Origin: Deltaproteobacteria bacterium
GTDB taxonomy: Bacteria > Bdellovibrionota > FAC87 > UBA2466
Assembly: GCA_016875135.1 (NCBI GenBank)
Contig: VGSE01000003.1
Location: forward strand, 1-40,862
DNA: 40,862 nt
Direction: 5' to 3'
Shown here: one piece after another, positions 7,785 to 17,907 of the stretch
Layout: every line of letters starts with the position of its first letter
How positions within the stretch are numbered: the first letter of the stretch is position 1
Position numbers and translations under genes: made by a program
The notes under the pieces: generated by a model
Databases searched by the model: none
The model's input: only the letters and a program-made list of their open reading frames with translations
Told to the model about the DNA's origin: nothing

Positions 7785-8759
7785 CTAAAAATTTTTTACT
7801 TTACCCACAGCCAAAGCAACTCGCTCCGGATCTGGCATATAAATGTGCTCCAATGTGTAGGGGAACGGAGTGTCTAGTCCAGTCACCCTTACAATTGGGG
7901 CTTCAAGATACAAAATCGCTTCTTCGTTAATAAGCGCAGATAGTTCAGCGCCAAACCCACAGGTTTTAGGCGCTTCGTGCACAATCACAACTCGGCCGGT
8001 TTTTTTCACAGATTCTAAAATGGTCTCTTCATCTAAAGGAACTAATGTTCTTAGATCAATGACTTCGCAGTCCGCACCTCGAGGCTCGCACAACTCAGCG
8101 GCCTTCATGCAGACAGGAACCATAGCCCCCCAGCATAAAATCGTAATGTCTTTCCCCGGTCGAACCACGGAGGCCTTGCCCAATTCAACGGTATAACTTT
8201 CCTCAGGAACCTCTCCTTTGATCGAACGATAAATTCTCTTGGGCTCCAAGAACATCACAGGATCTTCATCTCTGATGGAGCTAATCAAAAGCCCTTTGGT
8301 ATCGTAGGGATTTGATGGAACAACCACTTTGAGTCCTGGCGTGTGAATAAAATAGGCCTCTGAACTTTGAGAGTGATAGTGTCCGCCTCGAATTCCTCCA
8401 CCGTAAGGAGTTCGAATCACCATAGGGCAGGTGAATCCCCCTCCGCTACGGTACCTTATTTTTGCAACTTCGCTCACGATCTCATCGAATGCAGGATAAA
8501 TGAAATCCATAAATTGAATTTCAGGTACGGGCCTTAATCCATTAACAGCCATTCCCATGGCCATTCCGATGATTCCACTTTCATTAAGTGGCGTATCCAT
8601 GACTCTCTCTTCGCCAAATTCTTTTTGAAGCCCTTCAGTAGCTCTAAAAACGCCACCGTTTACGCCCACGTCTTCACCCATTAGAACAACTCTTGAATCG
8701 TGAGTCATCTCACACATCAACGCATCTCGAACCGCTTGTACCAAAGTTAAATTCGCCAT
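7785..8759 (-). CDS. pdhB: 2-oxoacid dehydrogenase E1 component, beta subunit
   Basis: The beta half of the thiamine-diphosphate E1 enzyme, 324 residues as usual. LMGEDVGVNGGVFRAT near the N-terminus, DTPLNESGIIGMAMGMA, and PEIQFMDFIYPAFDEI are family signatures. The Glu in LNESG is the residue that contacts the thiamine aminopyrimidine. The C-terminal transketolase domain includes DLRTLVPLDEETI and VHEAPKTCGFGAE. It forms an alpha2beta2 tetramer with the product of the next gene upstream. GAGG is placed 6 bases before the ATG. Pyruvate or branched-chain 2-oxoacids are both possible substrates. Confidence 0.92.
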   Translation of the reverse strand: MANLTLVQAVRDALMCEMTHDSRVVLMGEDVGVNGGVFRATEGLQKEFGEERVMDTPLNESGIIGMAMGMAVNGLRPVPEIQFMDFIYPAFDEIVSEVAKIRYRSGGGFTCPMVIRTPYGGGIRGGHYHSQSSEAYFIHTPGLKVVVPSNPYDTKGLLISSIRDEDPVMFLEPKRIYRSIKGEVPEESYTVELGKASVVRPGKDITILCWGAMVPVCMKAAELCEPRGADCEVIDLRTLVPLDEETILESVKKTGRVVIVHEAPKTCGFGAELSALINEEAILYLEAPIVRVTGLDTPFPYTLEHIYMPDPERVALAVGKVKNF

Positions 8760-8768
8760 AAATTCCTC

Positions 8769-9968
8769 TTAAAGTGGAAATGCCTCACTAGTGTTTTCAA
8801 ACTGCCCACGAAGTTGAACTTCTTGCAGAAGTTCTTCCTTCTGTTTTTTAAGTTGCGGGGTTAGTTCAGCGTAAACATCCTCGAAGAGATCCATAGGATC
8901 GGGAGGTGGCTCTGCTTCGGCTCGCTCAACAGCTTCCGCTAACTTTTTCTTTAACTCCTCTTGAAGAGCTTTTTCTTTCTTTTCATCCCAAATTTTTTTG
9001 CTTTCCAAATAGGTTCTAAGCCGCTTGATGGGATCTCGCTTTGCCCAGGCTTGATACAACTTTTCATCCCGATATCTTGTCGGATCATCAGAAGAAGAAT
9101 GCGGACCCATTCTGAACGTTACACACTCAATTAAAGAGGGGCCCTCTCCTCGCCTGGCTCTATCTACCGCTTCCTTGGTGGCCTGATAAACAGCTAAAAT
9201 ATCGTTTCCATCGACTGCTATTCCAGGCATCCCATAACCGATTGCTTTATCAGCCAGTTTTTTTGCTCCCGTCTGCTTAGAGAGTGGGACGGAAATGGCA
9301 TACTGATTGTTTGTCACAATAAAAACTGACGGCGCTTTATAAGCTCCCGCAAAAGTAAGCCCTGTGTGAAAGTCGCTCTCCGAGGTTCCCCCATCGCCAC
9401 AGTAGGAGATAGCCACTTCTTTCGTCTTAGAAATTTTGGAAGCCATCGCGGCTCCGACCGCTTGAATCAGTTGGGTTGCTATGGGACTTGAAACGCTAAA
9501 CATTTTAATCTTGGGAAAACTATAATGGACCGGCATTTGTCTGCCCTTGGAAAGATCTCCTTGATTGCCCCACAAGTTACACAACATCTCGTAAATTCCA
9601 GCTCCTCGATACAGGAAGATCCCAGGCTCACGATAAGAAGGAAAAACCCAATCTTTTTCTACTAGTGCTGCTGCCGTGCCCGTTTGAATCGCTTCTTGAC
9701 CAAACGAGGGGACATAAAATCCGATTCGACCCTGTCGTTGAAGCATCATGCCTCTTTCATCAAAGGCTCGAGTTAAGGCCATATTTCGATACATTTTGAG
9801 AAGTAATTCTTTATCTAGTTTCGGATCCGCTTTAGGATCTACCGTACCATCTTCGTTCATCAGCCGGAAACAATCTTCCCTTAGAACAGAACAACTCATC
9901 GGCGCTTTTTCTGACTTGGTCGCTTGGTTTTTTATTTTTTTCTTCATTAAATCTGTTCCCGATTGCAT
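8769..9968 (-). CDS. pdhA: 2-oxoacid (probably pyruvate) dehydrogenase E1 component, alpha subunit
   Basis: E1 alpha binds thiamine diphosphate and decarboxylates the 2-oxoacid. The motif GDGGTSESDFHTGL, ending in TNNQYA, is the ThDP/Mg-binding stretch. MYRNMALTRAFDERG and the phosphorylation-loop-like RMGPHSSSDDPTRYRD are also typical. The segment LQRQGRIGFYVPSFGQEA is shared by Gram-positive-type PdhA and by BkdA1, so substrate is uncertain. The protein has a charged N-terminal extension; the start could be 9968 or the internal ATG at 9947. Presence of lipA immediately upstream (2-base gap) and lipB at the other end makes a central, constitutively needed complex such as pyruvate dehydrogenase more likely. 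Confidence 0.88.
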   Translation of the reverse strand: MQSGTDLMKKKIKNQATKSEKAPMSCSVLREDCFRLMNEDGTVDPKADPKLDKELLLKMYRNMALTRAFDERGMMLQRQGRIGFYVPSFGQEAIQTGTAAALVEKDWVFPSYREPGIFLYRGAGIYEMLCNLWGNQGDLSKGRQMPVHYSFPKIKMFSVSSPIATQLIQAVGAAMASKISKTKEVAISYCGDGGTSESDFHTGLTFAGAYKAPSVFIVTNNQYAISVPLSKQTGAKKLADKAIGYGMPGIAVDGNDILAVYQATKEAVDRARRGEGPSLIECVTFRMGPHSSSDDPTRYRDEKLYQAWAKRDPIKRLRTYLESKKIWDEKKEKALQEELKKKLAEAVERAEAEPPPDPMDLFEDVYAELTPQLKKQKEELLQEVQLRGQFENTSEAFPL

Positions 9969-9970
9969 AG

Positions 9971-10867
9971 TTAGTTGGCCCTCGAACGCAATAATCCTTC
10001 AAGAAACTTTTCAGCGGCTCTATAAGAACTTCTTACGAGCGGTCCCGATGGAACGCAGAGAAACCCTTTCTCTAGTCCGACTTTTTCATACTCTTTAAAA
10101 ACATCTGGATGAACATATTCTTCGACGGGCAAGTGCCATGTCGTAGGTCTCAAATACTGCCCAAAAGTCACAATCTGAACTCCAGCAGCTCGCAAATCAT
10201 CCATCGCCTTGAAAATTTCTTCCCTGGATTCACCCAAACCCACCATCACTGATGATTTGGTGTAAATTTTAGGGAAGTACTCTTTGACCTTCTTTAAGAC
10301 GTCCAACGACTGCTGATATCCGCACCGCCTATCACGGACTGTTGAAGTAAGTCTTTCTACTGTTTCGATATTGTGAGCAATGACATCCACACCCGAAAGA
10401 CAAATACGCTCGATACTTTTTTCGTTCCCTTGAAAATCAGGGATTAAAACCTCTACTAAGGTCTCAGGACGTCGCTTTTTTATTTCCTCGACAGTTCGAG
10501 CAAAATGATCGGCTCCACCATCAGCAAGATCATCTCGATCGACTGAAGTTAAAACCACGTACCTGAGCTTTAATTCCGCTATTGCCGAAGCCACGTTAAC
10601 CGGTTCATTAGCGTCCAATTCTCTTTTGGGGTTTCCGCTCTTGACATGGCAGAACCGGCAAGCCCGCGTGCAGGTATCACCCATCAGCATTACGGTGGCA
10701 GTTCCCCCACCCCAGCACTCAGCTACATTGGGACAACGAGCTTCTTCACACACCGTATGAAGCTTCAAACCTCTTAACAGCTCTTTAATACGTGAATAAT
10801 TTTCGCCACCTGGGGGACGAATTTTAAGCCACTCCGGCTTTGGGGTTGTATGAGAAACTGAGGCCAT
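9971..10867 (-). CDS. lipA: Lipoyl synthase LipA
   Basis: A radical-SAM enzyme that inserts two sulfurs into octanoyl-E2. Both [4Fe-4S] clusters are visible. The auxiliary cluster uses Cys40, Cys45 and Cys51 in CEEARCPNVAEC. The SAM cluster uses Cys66, Cys70 and Cys73 in CTRACRFC. The C-terminal RSSYRA holds the conserved Ser ligand to the auxiliary cluster. The 298-residue length is normal. It is the first gene of the run lipA-E1alpha-E1beta-E2-lpdA-lipB. The 74-base gap upstream towards queE could hold a promoter; I see only weak matches there (TTGCCT, 17 bases, TACAAA). Confidence 0.97.
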   Translation of the reverse strand: MASVSHTTPKPEWLKIRPPGGENYSRIKELLRGLKLHTVCEEARCPNVAECWGGGTATVMLMGDTCTRACRFCHVKSGNPKRELDANEPVNVASAIAELKLRYVVLTSVDRDDLADGGADHFARTVEEIKKRRPETLVEVLIPDFQGNEKSIERICLSGVDVIAHNIETVERLTSTVRDRRCGYQQSLDVLKKVKEYFPKIYTKSSVMVGLGESREEIFKAMDDLRAAGVQIVTFGQYLRPTTWHLPVEEYVHPDVFKEYEKVGLEKGFLCVPSGPLVRSSYRAAEKFLEGLLRSRAN

Positions 10868-10941
10868 AGTTACTTGAATTTGTAATAGAAAAAGGGGGGT
10901 TAGGCAATCTGCACGGTAGCGAAATTTCTAGGATATGAACC

Positions 10942-11598
10942 CTAAACCCCTCGTTGGTCCTCTCCCCAGATCTCTTTATGTTGTTGAGTCTGAAGAGTTA
11001 CGGGTGCCTTAGCCGACAAAATCCAACCGGCTAATTCGGCGGGTTTTACCAATCCGAAGGCTGGAGAATAGAGAACAGTGCACCGCTCATGAAGGCGGTT
11101 TTTGTGACAAATATCTTGCGCCCATTCAAAATCCTTTTGGGAAGCGACAACAAACTTGAACTGATCCTGTTTTTGGACCAGATCAAAATTGTCCCAGGCC
11201 ATCTTTTCAGATTCGCCGCTGTCGGGGCACTTAATATCAATGACTTTAATGACTTCCTGAGGGACATCTTTGACAGAGAAACTGCCGTTCGTTTCCAAAG
11301 AGACAATGTATTCCGCTTTGATGAGTGCGTTTAACAACTCTAAAGTCCCTCGCTGACTTAAGGGCTCACCACCGGTTACACAGGCATATTGAGTTTCAAA
11401 CGGTTTTATTTTTTCTAAGATTTCAGGGACGGTCATTAGGGTCCCTTCCCAATAGGCATATTTAGTATCGCACCAAGTGCAACGGAGATTGCAATAGGAT
11501 GTTCGGATAAATGCCGTGGGCTTCCCAGCTAATAGACTTTCGCCCTGGATACTATGAAAAATTTCATTAATTTTTATTTTTACTTCATCCATCAGCAT
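10942..11598 (-). CDS. queE: 7-carboxy-7-deazaguanine synthase QueE
   Basis: QueE is a radical-SAM enzyme that converts 6-carboxy-tetrahydropterin to 7-carboxy-7-deazaguanine, the first committed step to the queuosine/deazapurine core. The N-terminus NEIFHSIQGES and the cluster motif CNLRCTWC (Cys36, Cys40, Cys43, CX3CX2C) followed by DTKYAYWEG are diagnostic. VTGGEPLSQ is the SAM-binding stretch. At 218 residues it is of the usual length. The ATG overlaps the atpC stop by one base (TAATG); a second in-frame ATG lies at 11592. No other que genes are in the window, so it appears to be carried at the end of the ATP synthase operon by position alone. Confidence 0.93.
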   Translation of the reverse strand: MLMDEVKIKINEIFHSIQGESLLAGKPTAFIRTSYCNLRCTWCDTKYAYWEGTLMTVPEILEKIKPFETQYACVTGGEPLSQRGTLELLNALIKAEYIVSLETNGSFSVKDVPQEVIKVIDIKCPDSGESEKMAWDNFDLVQKQDQFKFVVASQKDFEWAQDICHKNRLHERCTVLYSPAFGLVKPAELAGWILSAKAPVTLQTQQHKEIWGEDQRGV

Positions 11599-11990
11599 TA
11601 ATGGGAAATCTGCTGTCGGACTAAGGCGCGTTCTAACTTAAGTTGTTGTTTTCTAAAATCAGGATCACTTAAAATACCAATCAAAGCCTGTTCAGCTCGT
11701 TTCTGAGCTGTCTGAGCCCGAGCTTTATCAACATCCTTTGACTCTTCGACGGTATCTGCAAGAACTAAGACCTTGTTATTTCTGATTTCAGCGAAACCGT
11801 AACTAATAGCAAACTTACGTTCTCTACCGTCTTTGGTAAATACCAAGGGTCCTGTCTTTAACAGTGTTAACAGATCTGTGTGTCCATCCAAAATTTCTAG
11901 CTCGCCTTTGGCTCCCGGCAACTTAATGTTGTCCGCAGTAGCTCCTTCGACTAGCTTTTTCGTTGGAGTCACAATGTCTAGTTTAAGCAT
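11598..11990 (-). CDS. atpC: F1 ATP synthase epsilon subunit
   Basis: A 130-residue subunit of the F1 central stalk that couples gamma rotation and can inhibit ATP hydrolysis. The N-terminal beta-sandwich carries KLDIVTPTKKLVEG, then GELEILDGHTDLLTLLKTG and FAISYGFAEIRNNKVLVLAD. A helical C-terminal hairpin follows (DKARAQTAQKRAEQAL), so a full-length epsilon is expected. The ATG lies 3 bases after the atpD stop, and the gene shares one base with queE. Confidence 0.96.
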   Translation of the reverse strand: MLKLDIVTPTKKLVEGATADNIKLPGAKGELEILDGHTDLLTLLKTGPLVFTKDGRERKFAISYGFAEIRNNKVLVLADTVEESKDVDKARAQTAQKRAEQALIGILSDPDFRKQQLKLERALVRQQISH

Positions 11991-11993
11991 GAA

Positions 11994-13427
<1,434 letters not shown>

Positions 13428-13445
13428 TTAAAACTAAAAAATCCT

Positions 13446-14330
13446 TTATTTCATGGCCTCCACGCCACCTACAATTTCCATCAGCTCTTTTGTAATCGCT
13501 GCTTGTCGTGCTTTGTTGTAGAGCAAAGTGAGGTCCTCAATCATCTCAGATGCATTCTTGGAAGCATTCTCCATGGCTGACATTCGAGCCCCATGCTCAC
13601 TGGCAACTGATTCCAGCACGCAACGGAAAAACTGCATATAAAAGTGTTTGGGTACAATTTCGTTTAATATTTCTTCCTTGGAAGGTTCGAATATGTAGTT
13701 TTTAAATCGTTCGTCCTCTCCAACTTTTAATATTCCGACGACTCCCTCAGGCACTTCTGTGGCCACGGGTATCAATCTCTCAACAGTGACTCTTTGCTGA
13801 ATAGCAGATTTGAATTCATTGTAGACCAAATAAATGGCATCAAACTCTTCTTTTAAGTACGCATTTAGTATCTCTTGCGCGATATGAACCGCCTTAGCGT
13901 AGGTTACTTTGGCGAGAAGCCCTTCATGATACGTTGCTATGGGCTGTCTTTTCTTGAAAAAATCATTCGCTTTTTTGCCGATAACATCAAGTGTGACTTC
14001 GATCCCTTGGGCCTGTTTCGACTTAATAAATCGTTGCGCCTCTTTAAACACGCTCGCGTTATAAGATCCACAAAGACCTCGATCTCCTGCCACCACGACT
14101 AATCTAATCTTTTTTTCTTCTCGGCTAACAAGAAGGGGATGTTGAATACCTTCTTTTTTAAATAGAGAAAGCAAAATGGAGTAGATTCGATAGGCAAAAG
14201 GTCTGGTGTTGAGAATGGCCTCTTGTGCTCGTCTTAGCTTAGCAGCAGCCACCATTTTCATCGCCCGAGTGATCTGGCGAGTGTTTTGGACTGAGCTAAT
14301 CCGCTTTCGTATTTCCTTACGATCTGCCAT
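13446..14330 (-). CDS. atpG: F1 ATP synthase gamma subunit
   Basis: The rotor shaft of F1, 294 residues. The N-terminal helix has RKRISSVQNTRQITRAMKMV and the C-terminal helix has MSAMENASKNASEMI, which pair as the coiled-coil stalk in the alpha3beta3 core. The centre carries VVAGDRGLCGSYNA, a family signature. AAGG lies about 4 bases before the ATG. The gene lies between atpA (12-base gap) and atpD (30-base gap). Confidence 0.97.
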   Translation of the reverse strand: MADRKEIRKRISSVQNTRQITRAMKMVAAAKLRRAQEAILNTRPFAYRIYSILLSLFKKEGIQHPLLVSREEKKIRLVVVAGDRGLCGSYNASVFKEAQRFIKSKQAQGIEVTLDVIGKKANDFFKKRQPIATYHEGLLAKVTYAKAVHIAQEILNAYLKEEFDAIYLVYNEFKSAIQQRVTVERLIPVATEVPEGVVGILKVGEDERFKNYIFEPSKEEILNEIVPKHFYMQFFRCVLESVASEHGARMSAMENASKNASEMIEDLTLLYNKARQAAITKELMEIVGGVEAMK

Positions 14331-14342
14331 GGTACCTTCTCA

Positions 14343-15851
14343 TTAAGCGAAACTTGCCCCAAATTCCTCTAATGCTTTAACAAGCACTGGTTTGACTTGG
14401 TCATCGATCGCTTTTTTCGTTCGAATGTCTTCAAAAAGCTTCGGATACTTTTGCTCAACAAAATCGAATAGTTCTTTTTCATAAGCGCCCACTCGAGAAG
14501 TGGGAATCTTGTCTAGGTACCCGTTTGTTCCAGCGTAAATAATCACAACCTGTTTCTCTACGGGCTGAGGGACATACTGCCCTTGCTTCAAGACTGCAAC
14601 CATACGCTCGCCACGGGCCAACTGATCTTGAGTAGCTTTATCAAGATCGGATCCAAATTGTGCGAATGCGGCCATTGCTCTGTACTGAGCTAGCGACAAT
14701 CGCAAGTTACCCGCAATAGCTTTCATCGCTTTTGTTTGAGCGCTACCGCCCACCCGCGACACTGATAAACCTACGTTAATGGCAGGTCGAACCCCTGAGT
14801 AAAACAGATCGGTATCTAAGAAAATCTGGCCATCAGTAATTGAAATCACATTGGTTGGAATATAAGCTGATACGTCGCCAGCTTGAGTTTCAATGATAGG
14901 CAAAGCAGTTAAGCTTCCGCCACCTTCTTTATCGCTGAGTTTAGCGGCCCTCTCCAATAACCGGCTGTGGATATAAAACACATCTCCAGGATACGCTTCC
15001 CGACCGGGTGGCCGTCTCAACAAGAGCGACAATTGACGATAAGCTGCTGCTTGTTTTGTTAAGTCGTCATAAACTATCAAGGCATGCTTACCATTATCTC
15101 GGAACCACTCACCCATTGTTACGCCCGCATAAGGAGCGATGTACTGAAGGGGGGCAGAAGCGCTGGCAGTGGCAGAAACTACAATCGTGTAATCCATTGC
15201 TCCAGCAGCCCTTAGCTTATCTACAACTAGCGCTACTGTTGAGTTTTTTTGCCCGATAGCTACGTAGATACAAAATACACCTTGGCCTTTTTGGTTAATG
15301 ATGGTGTCGATTGCAACTGCGGTTTTACCCGTTTGTCGGTCACCAATAATAAGTTCTCGTTGACCACGACCAATTGGAACCATGGCATCAATAGCTTTAA
15401 TGCCGGTTTGTAACGGCTCCCTAACTGATTGTCGCTTAACAATACCAGGGGCTTTAATTTCAACGTTTCTAAATTCTTTAGAGTTAAGAGCACCCATTCC
15501 ATCAATCGGTTGCCCTAAAGCATCAACAACTCTTCCTACAAGAGCCTCACCCACTGGAACTTGCAAGATTCTTCCGGTTCTTTTGACAATATTGCCTTCT
15601 TTGACTGCAGCAACATCACCAAACACCGCAACCCCGACACTCTCTTCGTCAAGATTTAAAACCACACCATATAGGCCGCCCGGGAACTCAACCATCTCTC
15701 CGGCCATGGCCCCTTGGAGCCCATAAATTCGAGCAACCCCGTCACCAACATTAAGAACAGTTCCAGTTTCTGCAACTTGAACCTCTTTATCAAAATCTTC
15801 TATTCGCTTTCGTATAATTTCACTAATTTCATCAGCGCGAATTTGTTGCAT
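14343..15851 (-). CDS. atpA: F1 ATP synthase alpha subunit
   Basis: The non-catalytic nucleotide-binding subunit of F1, 502 residues. Walker A is [10 protein letters not shown] near residue 170. [12 protein letters not shown] is the Walker B region, and [17 protein letters not shown] carries the arginine finger. The N-terminal [11 protein letters not shown] helix, which contacts the delta subunit, is intact. GGAGG is 5 bases before the ATG. The downstream order atpG, atpD, atpC is canonical. Confidence 0.98.
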   Translation of the reverse strand: MQQIRADEISEIIRKRIEDFDKEVQVAETGTVLNVGDGVARIYGLQGAMAGEMVEFPGGLYGVVLNLDEESVGVAVFGDVAAVKEGNIVKRTGRILQVPVGEALVGRVVDALGQPIDGMGALNSKEFRNVEIKAPGIVKRQSVREPLQTGIKAIDAMVPIGRGQRELIIGDRQTGKTAVAIDTIINQKGQGVFCIYVAIGQKNSTVALVVDKLRAAGAMDYTIVVSATASASAPLQYIAPYAGVTMGEWFRDNGKHALIVYDDLTKQAAAYRQLSLLLRRPPGREAYPGDVFYIHSRLLERAAKLSDKEGGGSLTALPIIETQAGDVSAYIPTNVISITDGQIFLDTDLFYSGVRPAINVGLSVSRVGGSAQTKAMKAIAGNLRLSLAQYRAMAAFAQFGSDLDKATQDQLARGERMVAVLKQGQYVPQPVEKQVVIIYAGTNGYLDKIPTSRVGAYEKELFDFVEQKYPKLFEDIRTKKAIDDQVKPVLVKALEEFGASFA

Positions 15852-15862
15852 GTTTCCTCCAA

Positions 15863-16405
15863 TTAACCCGATATTAAATTTTCTTCGAAGCTATGTAACC
15901 AGCCCATTAATGAACCATCGTAAGTTCTTCCCCCGACAGTAGCTTTAATACCGCCGATTAAAGTGGGGTCCACTTTATACCTAGCTTCTACTTTTTTTCC
16001 TAAAATCGTCCGAAATTTTTCTTCTATTTTCTTTTTTTCGTTCGCTTCTAAGTTAGTTGCTGTTTCGACATTTAAAGAAACCACATTGGCAGATTCCAAT
16101 ACAATAAGCTGGAGTCGCTCAGCTATGGAAGCCACATGGTCTAATCGTTTGGCAACACAAAGAACTAACAAAACTTTTTTGGCCTCAACAGAAAGCTTGG
16201 CCCTTGAAACTAAATCCTCAACAATCAAGTTTCTTTCGGCTTCTGAATACACATGGCTAGTAAGAACGAAAGTGAGTTCTTTGTGGCCCTCTAAAATGAA
16301 AGCAAACTCTTTAAGTTCAGAAATAAGAGTGCGAGCCTTTGCCTCGTCTTTTAAATAATCAAAAATTGCCTTTGCATATCGCTGTGAAACTTTATCTTGT
16401 GCCAT
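15863..16405 (-). CDS. atpH: F1 ATP synthase delta subunit (OSCP-like)
   Basis: A 180-residue protein joining the peripheral stalk to the top of F1. It opens with [12 protein letters not shown] and closes with [21 protein letters not shown], both family hallmarks. The start lies inside the end of atpF (14-base overlap), which suggests coupled translation. The gap to atpA is 11 bases. Confidence 0.95.
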   Translation of the reverse strand: MAQDKVSQRYAKAIFDYLKDEAKARTLISELKEFAFILEGHKELTFVLTSHVYSEAERNLIVEDLVSRAKLSVEAKKVLLVLCVAKRLDHVASIAERLQLIVLESANVVSLNVETATNLEANEKKKIEEKFRTILGKKVEARYKVDPTLIGGIKATVGGRTYDGSLMGWLHSFEENLISG

Positions 16406-16874
16406 GGCCTACCAAACCTACAAACTCGGTCACAAGCTTGTGTTTTTCTTGTGCCGGTAAATGTTCTCCCAAATAAAGCTCCGCAAGCTCTACACTTCTT
16501 TCTATCGCTTCAGTTTGCAGCCCTTTTTTTGCTTTTAAAATTTCTCCGGAGCTCAAGAGCTCGGCTTCTTTTTTTATTCTTTCTGCTTCGTGAGTAGCTT
16601 CAAATAAGGTCTTGTCTTTAAATCTTTTCAGGCTGGCAACACCATTATTTTTATCCTGTTCAGCATGTGAATGGGCCTGCCTCCAGTTGCTCTCCCAAGT
16701 AAGCAATTCCTGTCGAGCTTCTTGCACCAGCTTCTCAGCTTCATCAATGGCTTTTTTTACCGCCTCTGATCGCGAGACCAAAAAGCTTGCAAATGGTTTT
16801 CTGCCAAAAAAAACAAAAATACCTACCATTACACTAAAATTGAGAACGCTTGCTATAACAACACTAGTTTCCAT
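16392..16874 (-). CDS. atpF: ATP synthase peripheral stalk b subunit
   Basis: A 160-residue b subunit. One N-terminal membrane helix (VIASVLNFSVMVGIFVFFG) is followed by the conserved KPFASFL turn and a long charged helix that forms the stator coiled coil. AAGGA is 6 bases before the ATG. It follows a second b-type gene by 2 bases and overlaps atpH by 14 bases. Two different b-like subunits in a row imply a b/b' heterodimer stator. Confidence 0.92.
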   Translation of the reverse strand: METSVVIASVLNFSVMVGIFVFFGRKPFASFLVSRSEAVKKAIDEAEKLVQEARQELLTWESNWRQAHSHAEQDKNNGVASLKRFKDKTLFEATHEAERIKKEAELLSSGEILKAKKGLQTEAIERSVELAELYLGEHLPAQEKHKLVTEFVGLVGHGTR

Positions 16875-16876
16875 CG

Positions 16877-17392
16877 TTATCCTTGCACCACCGGACGCTC
16901 AGCTTTGTTTTTTTTTAAATCAACCTTATCTCCGGTAATGTTGACCGCTTTTCCTATTAACTTGCTCGCAATTCGACTAGCAAAATCCGAAATCATTGGG
17001 GTCAATTCTGTACGCGCCTTTGTCGTGTCGGTTCCGATCTGTCTTCTTAAATCCTCTAACCTTTTTGAGGCTTCGTCTCTGGCGCTTTGAACTATTTTTT
17101 GCTCTTCGTCAGTTATTTTTTTCTTTTCTTCCTCAAGCCAAGTAGAATTTTTTTTGTGCTCAGCCTTGATAAAAGCCTCATAGTCTTCTTTTAACTTCGC
17201 CACTTTATGTTTGGTCTGTTCAGCCTCTTCTTTGAATCCGTGAGTTTTGTGTTCTCGAATATGAAAAAGTTCAATTAATGGTTTGAAAACCAAAATTTTC
17301 ATGACGGCAAAGCTTGATAGAAATAAGGCAAGCTGAATAACAAATTCGATCCCGAATTGTTTATCTAAGACCAGCCCTTCCATAACTTCCAT
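16877..17392 (-). CDS. ATP synthase peripheral stalk b' subunit
   Basis: The second b-type subunit, 171 residues. A membrane helix (FVIQLALFLSSFAVMKILV) leads into KPLIELFHIREHK, then a Lys/Glu-rich helix and a C-terminal part ending in a basic KKNKAER segment. It is the promoter-proximal gene of the F1/stator operon. AGAGGG lies 5 bases upstream of the ATG at 17392, which supports that start over the internal ATG at 17383. It is best read as the b' partner of AtpF; which of the two is b and which b' cannot be fixed from sequence alone. Confidence 0.88.
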   Translation of the reverse strand: MEVMEGLVLDKQFGIEFVIQLALFLSSFAVMKILVFKPLIELFHIREHKTHGFKEEAEQTKHKVAKLKEDYEAFIKAEHKKNSTWLEEEKKKITDEEQKIVQSARDEASKRLEDLRRQIGTDTTKARTELTPMISDFASRIASKLIGKAVNITGDKVDLKKNKAERPVVQG

Positions 17393-17435
17393 GACAACCC
17401 TCTATTGACATTGTTGTGGCAGTTTCAGTTGCTTT

Positions 17436-17464
17436 GATTTACAGCCCAAGCGCAGGCGTGTCAA
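17436..17464 (-). promoter_or_regulatory. Candidate promoter of the F1 ATP synthase operon
   Basis: On the minus strand, a perfect -35 TTGACA (17459-17464) is 17 bases from TAAATC (17436-17441), which matches only 3 of 6 -10 bases. Initiation near 17429 would give a leader of roughly 37 bases before the b' ATG. The gap between bactofilin and atpF' is otherwise 116 bases without a terminator, so read-through from parAB is also possible. Confidence 0.45.
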
Positions 17465-17508
17465 GAAAGGGGATGAGTTTTTGCGCAGTATTTTTGGGAT
17501 CTTAGTCG

Positions 17509-17907
17509 TTAATTTGGTGCTTCTTGTCTAGGACGGCCCGAAAGGGGCCCGAGCATTTTGGTCTTTCCATCAAACACAGCCCCCTCTTCAATTTGAAGAA
17601 TGGCCGTTTGAACCGTGCCGCGAACAACGGCCGGAGCCTGAATTTCAACCCTCTGAGTGGCGTAAACATCGCCCGAAAAATGTCCTGAAATTACAACTAC
17701 ATCCGCCTCAATTTGCCCCGAAACTTGTGCATCGTCCCCAATAATGAGAATGTCAGGAGTAAAAATTTCTCCTTTAAAACTCCCATCGATACGGGCAGTT
17801 CCTTCAAATTGAAGTCGCCCTTCCAGGTGACACCCCTTTTGAAGAACTACCGTAACTTCGTGGCTAACCAGCGGTAGGTCAAATGGATCCGGTCGGCGAT
17901 GGAACAT
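17509..17907 (-). CDS. Bactofilin (polymer-forming cytoskeletal protein)
   Basis: Bactofilins self-assemble without nucleotides into filaments through a right-handed beta-helix. Here the core (roughly residues 20-110) shows the repeating hydrophobic/Gly pattern: GCHLEGRLQFEGTARIDGSF, GEIFTPDILIIGDDAQVSG, VVVISGHFSGDVYA and so on, with short polar tails, giving 132 residues. The ORF track begins at a GTG (17913); I prefer the ATG at 17907, since AAAGG stands about 6 bases upstream and the GTG is part of that spacing. The gene overlaps the end of parB by 29 bases, so it is in the parAB operon. In Myxococcus, bactofilins position ParABS components; a similar role here is inferred from the context only. 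Confidence 0.9.
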   Translation of the reverse strand: MFHRRPDPFDLPLVSHEVTVVLQKGCHLEGRLQFEGTARIDGSFKGEIFTPDILIIGDDAQVSGQIEADVVVISGHFSGDVYATQRVEIQAPAVVRGTVQTAILQIEEGAVFDGKTKMLGPLSGRPRQEAPN

